DNA of 17,966 nucleotides from Acidimicrobiaceae bacterium (GTDB lineage Bacteria; Actinomycetota; Acidimicrobiia; Acidimicrobiales; Acidimicrobiaceae). The position numbers and the translations under genes are program-made. Below the pieces are notes generated by a model, which saw only the letters and a list, made by a program, of their open reading frames with translations, was not told the origin of the DNA and ran no database searches. Every line of letters begins with the position of its first letter. The stretch's first letter is position 1. Below, piece by piece: positions 13,293 to 17,966 of this stretch. The stretch is taken from NCBI GenBank assembly GCA_013044365.1, contig JABEUP010000016.1, positions 1-17,966 on the forward strand. The letters run 5' to 3'.

Positions 13293-13742
13293 ATGCGTAC
13301 CTACTCGACGAAGCCAGCGGATATTAAGCGCACATGGCATGTCATTGATGCTGAGGATCTAGTGTTGGGTCGCTTGAGCACTGTTGCGGCGATTTTGCTG
13401 CGGGGCAAGCACAAGGCTATTTTTGTGCCACATCTTGACACTGGTGATTACGTCATTGTTGTCAATGCCGCCAAGGTGGTAATGAGTTCGAACAAGGCCG
13501 AGCGAAAGTTCGACTACCGGCACTCAGGCTACCCTGGCGCATTAACCACCACTAGTTATTCAGACCTGTTGGCCACCAAACCAGAGTATGTCGTGGAGAA
13601 ATCAATAAAAGGAATGCTTCCGCATAACCGCCTGGGGCGGGCTATGGCTAAGAAGTTGAAGGTTTACGCTGGGCCCGAGCATCCACATGTTGCCCAGGAA
13701 CCCGTCCCATATGTAATTTCAGATGCCCGCAGAGTTTCGTAA
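13293..13742 (+). CDS. rplM: 50S ribosomal protein L13
   Basis: L13 is an early-assembly 50S protein. The 149-residue product has the conserved opening MRTYSTKPADIKRTWHVIDA, EDLVLGRLSTVAAILLRGKH, FVPHLDTGDYVIVVNA, and the later signature KGMLPHNRLGRAMAKKLKVY with GPEHPH. The ATG follows a GAGGA Shine-Dalgarno site. It is the first gene after the truA terminator and is paired with rpsI, as in nearly all bacteria. Confidence 0.98.
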   Translation: MRTYSTKPADIKRTWHVIDAEDLVLGRLSTVAAILLRGKHKAIFVPHLDTGDYVIVVNAAKVVMSSNKAERKFDYRHSGYPGALTTTSYSDLLATKPEYVVEKSIKGMLPHNRLGRAMAKKLKVYAGPEHPHVAQEPVPYVISDARRVS

Positions 13743-13756
13743 GGATAGAAGATTAG

Positions 13757-14149
13757 ATGCCTAAGCCATTATCACAGTCAACAGGAAGGCGCAAGGAGGC
13801 GGTTGCTCGTGTTCGCCTTCGACCAGGAACTGGTGCGATAACTATCAACAAGAGAACAATCGAGGATTACTTTCCCTCGTTGGCGCAAAGGAATCTTGCA
13901 ACTGAGCCGCTTCGGGTAGCAAATGTAGCTGGCAATTACGATGTCGATGCGACTATTGACGGTGGCGGACTTTCGGGACAGGCGGGAGCGCTGCGACTCG
14001 GAATATCCCGTGGACTCATCGAACTGACTCCAGAGCTGCGTGTAGTGCTCAAGAGGGCCGGGTTTCTTACTCGAGACTCACGGGAGAAGGAATCAAAGAA
14101 GTACGGTCTGAAGAAGGCAAGGAAGGCTCCACAGTACTCTAAGAGATAA
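13757..14149 (+). CDS. rpsI: 30S ribosomal protein S9
   Basis: S9 lies in the 30S head, and its C-terminal tail reaches P-site tRNA. The 130-residue product starts QSTGRRKEAVARVRLRPGTG after a six-residue lead (MPKPLS), has INKRTIEDYFPS, GGGLSGQAGALRLGISRGL, and the invariant tail GLKKARKAPQYSKR ending in the tRNA-contacting Ser-Lys-Arg. AAGGA at 13741-13745 serves as Shine-Dalgarno site. glmM follows after 6 bases. Confidence 0.98.
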   Translation: MPKPLSQSTGRRKEAVARVRLRPGTGAITINKRTIEDYFPSLAQRNLATEPLRVANVAGNYDVDATIDGGGLSGQAGALRLGISRGLIELTPELRVVLKRAGFLTRDSREKESKKYGLKKARKAPQYSKR

Positions 14150-14155
14150 TCTCAA

Positions 14156-15472
14156 ATGCTCGAATTTGGTACAGACGGTGTTAGGGGAAGAGCGAACGAG
14201 GAGTTGACTCCGGAGTTCGCTCTTGCTTTTGGGCGGGCTTTGGCCGGAGTCTTCCAGGCTAAAACTGTAGTGATAGGACGAGACACCAGGGTGTCGGGTG
14301 CTATGCTATCGAGCGCCTTGGCCAGCGGCCTTAGCTCATCAGGGGTGGCGGTAGTCGATCTCGGGGTAATGCCTACCCCGGGTGTTGCCTATATCTCAGC
14401 AACGCGTGCTGCAGTCGGAGTTGTAATATCAGCTTCACATAATCCATACCAGGACAATGGAATCAAGGTCTTCGCTCCCGGCGGCATGAAACTCGAAGAC
14501 GATCTTGAAATGCAAATCCAATCACTTATTCTTTCAGGCACTTTTACACCGTTGTCAGTTGAGGTTGGCGAGATTGTTCTGGATCCTAACGCTCTAGACG
14601 AATACACTTCTTACCTTTTATCTCATTGTGATATGTCGGGATTAAGACCGCTAAAGATAGTGGTTGACTGTTCCAACGGTGCTGCTGTGTCAGTGGCTCC
14701 GGGTCTGTTCTCAGCCCTTAATTTAGACGTCCAGTTTATCGGCGTGACTCCCGACGGGAAAAATATCAATCAGGACTGTGGATCGGTTTATCCAGAATTG
14801 TTAATTAAAACAGTTTTGGATAAGCATGCAGATTTTGGAATGGCTCTTGATGGCGATGCAGATCGAATGCTAGCTGTGGATTCAGAAGGGAATTTGGTTG
14901 ACGGTGACCAGTTGATGGCCATCTTTGCCTTAGATCTTAAATCAAGATCCAGACTGGTGCGCGATTCAGTGGCGGTGACCGTCATGACAAATCTTGGTTT
15001 CCGCCAAGCTATGGCCAGAAATGGAATTCAAGTGCACGAAACTCAGGTCGGCGATCGCTACGTACTCAAATCTCTAGAGGAAAGAGGATTGATTCTCGGG
15101 GGAGAACAGTCGGGCCATATTATCTTCAGAGATGTGGCAACTACTGGCGACGGCCTTTTGAGCGCGGTTAGGTTGGTCGAACTAGTCAGTCGAAGGAGCG
15201 AATCCCTCGGAGGGTTGGCAAAGCAGTCAATGGTTAAAATGCCCCAATCGATGGTCTCAATAGAATTCGAAGATCCTAAAAGGATTGTCAATATACCCGG
15301 GCTTTCAGACCTTATTGCCAGACTTGAGCTAACTTTGGCAGATTCAGGTCGGATATTGGTTCGACCGAGTGGTACCGAGCCGAAGGTAAGGATTATGGCG
15401 GAGGCGCCCACAAGAGAATTGGCGGACGAAGTGGTATCTGAAATCCGTCGGTATCTTGAGCAACATCGCTAG
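14156..15472 (+). CDS. glmM: Phosphoglucosamine mutase
   Basis: GlmM converts glucosamine-6-phosphate to glucosamine-1-phosphate, the second step toward UDP-N-acetylglucosamine for peptidoglycan. The 438-residue product has the family start LEFGTDGVRG, the catalytic phosphoserine loop VVISASHNPYQDNGIKVF (Ser94), the metal-binding DGDADR (Asp232/234/236), the sugar-binding GGEQSGHI loop, and the phosphate-binding RPSGTEPKVR at about 403-412. All four active-site motifs are intact; length is typical. The ATG lies 6 bases after rpsI with only a weak Shine-Dalgarno site (AAGAGAT), so it may be translated by coupling. glmS, which makes its substrate, is the next gene. Confidence 0.97.
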   Translation: MLEFGTDGVRGRANEELTPEFALAFGRALAGVFQAKTVVIGRDTRVSGAMLSSALASGLSSSGVAVVDLGVMPTPGVAYISATRAAVGVVISASHNPYQDNGIKVFAPGGMKLEDDLEMQIQSLILSGTFTPLSVEVGEIVLDPNALDEYTSYLLSHCDMSGLRPLKIVVDCSNGAAVSVAPGLFSALNLDVQFIGVTPDGKNINQDCGSVYPELLIKTVLDKHADFGMALDGDADRMLAVDSEGNLVDGDQLMAIFALDLKSRSRLVRDSVAVTVMTNLGFRQAMARNGIQVHETQVGDRYVLKSLEERGLILGGEQSGHIIFRDVATTGDGLLSAVRLVELVSRRSESLGGLAKQSMVKMPQSMVSIEFEDPKRIVNIPGLSDLIARLELTLADSGRILVRPSGTEPKVRIMAEAPTRELADEVVSEIRRYLEQHR

Positions 15473-15484
15473 TTCGATAAGTAT

Positions 15485-15504
15485 CTGCTAGTTAGCGGCT
15501 TTTT
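15485..15504 (+). terminator. Weak terminator candidate after glmM
   Basis: CTGCT (15485-15489) can pair with AGCGG (15494-15498), including a G-U pair, around the loop AGTT; TTTTT follows at 15500-15504. The stem is short. A larger alternative pairs CGCTA (15467-15471) with TAGCG (15493-15497). It would fit separate transcription of glmS but is weak evidence. Confidence 0.3.
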
Positions 15505-15544
15505 CTGAAGGTCCATGCCGCCGCATTTTTGGTTTTGCAAACCC

Positions 15545-15550
15545 TAGACT
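15545..15550 (+). promoter_or_regulatory. -10-like box just before glmS (leaderless start)
   Basis: TAGACT (15545-15550) fits the TAnnnT pattern of actinobacterial -10 boxes and ends 7 bases before the A of the glmS ATG, where transcription would begin. No Shine-Dalgarno site precedes that ATG. Together these suggest a leaderless glmS mRNA. No clear -35 box is seen. The same TAGACT hexamer occurs before the tRNA gene. Confidence 0.45.
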
Positions 15551-15557
15551 TGAACCC

Positions 15558-17402
15558 ATGTGCGGAATAATTGGATCCACCGGCGAAGGTGCAACCCTAA
15601 ATGACCTGTTAGAAGGATTAGCGAGGCTCGAATACAGAGGATATGATTCCGCCGGTGTCGCAGTAGCCAGAGCCGATGGGACCTTGGATAGGATTCGGGC
15701 CGTTGACGGAACGGCTTCGCTGGAACTATTGGCAGAGCTAGCCAAAGGCAAGTCAGAAGGGTATATCGCGGGTCTGGGTCATACCCGCTGGGCAACGCAT
15801 GGGAGAGTGACTACCGACAACGCACACCCACATTTTGACTGTTCCGGTCGAATTGGAGTTGTTCACAATGGCATAGTTGAAAATTTCAGAGAGCTTAAGA
15901 GCGAGTTGGAGCAGACTGGACACGTTTTCAGCTCTCAGACCGATACGGAAGTTATCGCGCATCTCCTTGAGGACTACCTGAAGCACGGTTCCACCTTGAA
16001 AGAGGCTGTAACCGAGTCGATCTCCCGTCTACGCGGTGCTATGTCGTTTGTGGCGCTAGATGCAGATGACCCAAAAATCTTGGTTGCAACCAAACGGATG
16101 GCCCCACTGATTGCTGGTTCTGGTTCTGGGGCTAATTTTGTGGCGTCTGATATCCCGGCAATTTTGGGTAAGGCAGATACGTTTTACCAAATTGGAAATG
16201 ATCAAGTAGTTGTGGTTTCCCCTGGGGATATAAAGCTTTTTGATCTCTCAGGAAACTCCTTGGAGTTGCCGGAAATAGCGGTGGAATGGGATTTGGAAGC
16301 GGCCGTTAAAGGCGGATACCCGGACTTTATGTCTAAAGAGATCTTTGAGCAGCCAGCTGCTGTAAGAGACACACTACTCGGAAGACTGAATTCTGAGGGT
16401 GAAATTGTTTTAGACGAAATGCGCCTTAACCCTGAGGAGCTTCGAAATATCAATAAGGTTTTCATCGTTGGATGTGGGACTTCTTTTCATGCAGGAATGG
16501 TGGCTAAATTCGCCATAGAGCACTGGACCAGAATTCCAGTGGAGTTAGATATTTCGTCTGAGTTCAGATATAGGGATCCGGTTCTCGATCCGCAGACCTT
16601 GGTTATTGGAGTCAGCCAGTCTGGTGAGACTCTTGACACTATGGCAGCCATGAACGAAGCCTCAATGCTCAGTGCAAAGACGTTGGTTGTGTCGAACGTC
16701 ATGGGGTCATCGATGGCACGGGCTGCCGATGCTGTCCTTTACACCCGGGCAGGTCCTGAGATCGGTGTAGCGGCAACCAAAACACATACCTCTCAGATAG
16801 CGGCGCTGCTTCTCCTCGCCCTGTATTTGGCGCAGGTGCGTCATAGTATTTATCCCTCTGAAATCGCAGATGTCTACTCTGAGATGATCAAGCTGCCCCA
16901 AAAAATTGAAGAGGTTCTAGCCAGCGACGCATCAATCGAGGAAGTCGCACAATCGATGGTGGGTATAAAGAGGTTTTACTTCATCGGCCGACAGGTTGGT
17001 TATCCGGTAGCTTTGGAAGGTGCGTTGAAGCTCAAGGAGATCAGTTATCTGCCTGCGGAGGGATACCCGGCAGGAGAGTTGAAACACGGACCAATTGCCA
17101 TGATCGATTCAGATGCTGTGGTATTTGGAATCGTGACTCGGACTCGGTTGTGGGAAAAGACAATATCGAATGTGGAGGAAGTCAGGGTAAGGGGGGCCAA
17201 GATCGTTCTAATAGCCAATCAAGGGGATTCGGAATCAGAGGTTCTGGGAGATGTAATTTTTGAGGTTCCCAAAACTCATCCTCTGCTTGCACCTGTTCTG
17301 GATGTAATCCCTCTTCAATTATTTGCTTATCACCTGGCGGTTGCTCTAGGTAATGATGTGGATCGTCCAAGGAATCTGGCTAAGACGGTAACGGTCGAAT
17401 AG
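15558..17402 (+). CDS. glmS: Glutamine--fructose-6-phosphate aminotransferase (isomerizing)
   Basis: GlmS makes glucosamine-6-phosphate from fructose-6-phosphate and glutamine, the entry step of amino-sugar synthesis. The 614-residue product has the N-terminal glutaminase domain with nucleophile Cys2 (MCGIIGS), HTRWATHGRVT, NGIVEN and QTDTEV, then two SIS sugar-isomerase domains: VGCGTSFHAG with SQSGETLDT in the first, and GRQVGYPVALEGALKLKEIS with EGYPAGELKHGPIAM in the second. The C-terminus RNLAKTVTVE is the invariant family ending. The ATG at 15558 is fixed by Cys2. It follows glmM by 85 bases. No room exists for a glmS ribozyme if the message is leaderless. Confidence 0.98.
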   Translation: MCGIIGSTGEGATLNDLLEGLARLEYRGYDSAGVAVARADGTLDRIRAVDGTASLELLAELAKGKSEGYIAGLGHTRWATHGRVTTDNAHPHFDCSGRIGVVHNGIVENFRELKSELEQTGHVFSSQTDTEVIAHLLEDYLKHGSTLKEAVTESISRLRGAMSFVALDADDPKILVATKRMAPLIAGSGSGANFVASDIPAILGKADTFYQIGNDQVVVVSPGDIKLFDLSGNSLELPEIAVEWDLEAAVKGGYPDFMSKEIFEQPAAVRDTLLGRLNSEGEIVLDEMRLNPEELRNINKVFIVGCGTSFHAGMVAKFAIEHWTRIPVELDISSEFRYRDPVLDPQTLVIGVSQSGETLDTMAAMNEASMLSAKTLVVSNVMGSSMARAADAVLYTRAGPEIGVAATKTHTSQIAALLLLALYLAQVRHSIYPSEIADVYSEMIKLPQKIEEVLASDASIEEVAQSMVGIKRFYFIGRQVGYPVALEGALKLKEISYLPAEGYPAGELKHGPIAMIDSDAVVFGIVTRTRLWEKTISNVEEVRVRGAKIVLIANQGDSESEVLGDVIFEVPKTHPLLAPVLDVIPLQLFAYHLAVALGNDVDRPRNLAKTVTVE

Positions 17403-17810
17403 GGAGCGAACCTCCCTGCCCTTACAGACGACGGGGCTTCTGGCCCATCCGCTCGGTTGGAGTTGCATGCCATGGCTTCCATCACGACACCACCGCCATC
17501 GGGCCTGACTCTTCGGAGCCGGTGGATGAGGTTGCTGGGGGCCTGCTTAGCCGGGATGGATACCAGCAACCGGTTCTTGGAGTTACTCAGAGATCTGTCC
17601 TTGCGGCTCTGCATCTTGCGGTGTTACCTTGCACCGACCGGGTGACCAGCGTTGGCTAGCCCAGAGATACGTGATATGGATCTCCGGGTTCGTACCTATC
17701 GGAGCATAATTCCCATGTACTGCGTTTTAAAGGATGTTGACCGCTCCTATGGTGTCTCGGGGGTAGGTGGCCCTGGTATCCCGATCCCGGAGTTGGGAAT
17801 ACGGTCGAAT
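17391..17810 (+). repeat. 10-base direct repeat flanking the gene-free stretch
   Basis: ACGGTCGAAT occurs at 17391-17400, the last codons of glmS, and again at 17801-17810, just before the tRNA. The copies are exactly 410 bases apart and enclose a 400-base segment. The bases next to the copies differ, and the ends of the enclosed segment are not inverted repeats. A chance match of this length within the stretch is uncommon but not rare. Confidence 0.3.
17401..17417 (+). terminator. Hairpin overlapping the glmS stop, possible U-less terminator
   Basis: AGGGAG (17401-17406) pairs with CTCCCT (17412-17417) around the loop CGAAC, six pairs, starting inside the glmS TAG stop. No T run follows (the next bases are GCCCTTAC), so this is not a standard terminator. 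Terminators without T runs have been proposed in actinobacteria, but the hairpin could equally be the first stem of the structured region that follows. Confidence 0.3.
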
Positions 17811-17837
17811 CACTAATAGACTGACTCATACAAATTG
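17403..17837 (+). other. 435-base gene-free stretch rich in hairpins, possible structured RNA
   Basis: I find no convincing protein gene on either strand here; the open frames present are short and lack family features. Many local stems are visible on the + strand: GGGC/GCCC (17434-17437, 17443-17446); CTC-TTCG-GAG (17509-17518), a cUUCGg tetraloop, inside CCACC/GGTGG (17490-17494, 17521-17525); a perfect nine-pair GGTTGCTGG/CCAGCAACC (17530-17538, 17563-17571); CGGTG/CACCG (17619-17623, 17632-17636); CCCAGAGAT/ATCTCCGGG with one mismatch (17660-17668, 17680-17688); GGAGC/GCTCC (17701-17705, 17743-17747); and GTATCCC/GGGAATAC (17776-17782, 17795-17802). I do not recognise RNase P RNA, tmRNA, SRP RNA or 5S rRNA in it. 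The last 45 bases hold the tRNA promoter candidate. Confidence 0.35.
17793..17822 (+). promoter_or_regulatory. Promoter candidate for tRNA-Arg
   Basis: TTGGGA (17793-17798) and TAGACT (17817-17822) are separated by 18 bases. Transcription would begin near 17829, about 9 bases before the tRNA. This is the best -35/-10 pair in the 3' part of the window. Confidence 0.45.
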
Positions 17838-17910
17838 GCGCTCGTAGCTCAACGGATAGAGCATCTGACTTCGGATCAGAAGGTTGGGGGTTCGAGTCCC
17901 TCCGGGCGCG
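17838..17910 (+). tRNA. tRNA-Arg, anticodon TCG
   Basis: The cloverleaf folds completely: acceptor GCGCTCG (17838-17844) with CGGGCGC (17903-17909), D stem GCTC/GAGC, anticodon stem TCTGA/TCAGA with loop CTTCGGA, giving anticodon TCG at positions 34-36 (reads CGA, arginine), variable loop AGGTT, and T stem GGGGG/CCCTC with loop TTCGAGT. The discriminator is G17910. The 3' CCA is not encoded (CAGG follows) and must be added after transcription. The opposite-strand open frame with RRDSNPQPSDPKSDAL is the familiar artefact of translating a tRNA antisense. Confidence 0.95.
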
Positions 17911-17966
17911 CAGGTAAGAGCACATATTTAGTAACGAGTTTGACGCCAGAACTTACAAAGACTTAA

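Noticed and set aside
15467..15557. glmS ribozyme upstream of glmS.
   Set aside because: The spacer is only 85 bases, shorter than the ribozyme, and the -10 box beside the ATG points to a leaderless message.
17330..17614. A 94-residue minus-strand open frame ending in STVTVLARFLGRST.
   Set aside because: The recognisable part is the antisense of the conserved GlmS C-terminus; the rest has no family features or Shine-Dalgarno site.
17457..17645. A 62-residue plus-strand open frame in the gene-free stretch.
   Set aside because: No good ribosome binding site, no recognisable domain, and it covers strong hairpins that better explain the sequence.
17403..17837. RNase P RNA, tmRNA, SRP RNA or tRNA-Sec in the gene-free stretch, on either strand.
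   Set aside because: Conserved cores I looked for (the GAGGAAAGTCC block, the tmRNA GGTTTCGAC start and tag region, the SRP GGAAG-type tip, a tRNA-Sec fold) were not found by eye. An Infernal search would settle this.
17656..17925. An 89-residue minus-strand open frame over the tRNA (contains RRDSNPQPSDPKSDAL).
   Set aside because: This peptide is the well-known artefact of translating a tRNA gene antisense; the tRNA-Arg explains the sequence.
1..17966. Mobile elements, CRISPR arrays, defence or biosynthetic clusters.
   Set aside because: No transposase, integrase, repeat-spacer array or accessory enzyme was found; every clear protein gene is a conserved housekeeping gene.

Overview
The window is a chromosomal core-gene locus, all on the + strand: the end of an S10-type ribosomal protein cluster, then the spc and alpha clusters, then rplM-rpsI, glmM, glmS and a tRNA-Arg. 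The order (spc genes, secY-adk-map-infA-rpmJ, rpsM-rpsK-rpsD-rpoA-rplQ-truA, rplM-rpsI-glmM-glmS), a 312-residue RpoA, a 188-residue L5 and many GTG/TTG starts fit an actinobacterium (Actinomycetota). Base composition looks mid-range, not the very high GC of Streptomyces or Mycobacterium. A deep lineage such as Acidimicrobiia is possible, but that is a guess.

Layout. Bases 2-919 are rpsC with its first ~8 codons off the left edge. rplP, rpmC, rpsQ, rplN, rplX, rplE, rpsZ (zinc-type S14), rpsH, rplF, rplR, rpsE, rpmD and rplO follow to 5967, mostly with stop/start overlaps of 1-4 bases. A clear intrinsic terminator (5987-6022) closes that unit. secY, adk and map run from 6155 to 8915. A 260-base spacer with an exact TATAAT box leads to infA (apparently starting at CTG), rpmJ, rpsM, rpsK, rpsD, rpoA, rplQ and truA, ended by a second intrinsic terminator (13161-13181). 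rplM-rpsI and glmM form the next block. glmS begins 7 bases after a -10-like box and looks leaderless. After glmS there are 435 bases without a convincing gene but with many strong hairpins, then tRNA-Arg(UCG) at 17838-17910.

Function. The products build both ribosomal subunits, start translation (IF1), remove the initiator methionine (Map), place the protein-export channel in the membrane (SecY), balance adenylates (Adk), supply the RNA polymerase scaffold (RpoA), modify tRNA (TruA) and feed cell-wall precursor synthesis (GlmM, GlmS).

Novelty. Most of the window is ordinary. The most interesting items are the hairpin-rich gene-free stretch at 17403-17792, the apparent CTG start of infA with its long leader, the long acidic tail of S3, the leaderless-looking glmS, and the fact that every zinc-binding protein here keeps its cysteines. 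I see no mobile element, CRISPR array or defence system.
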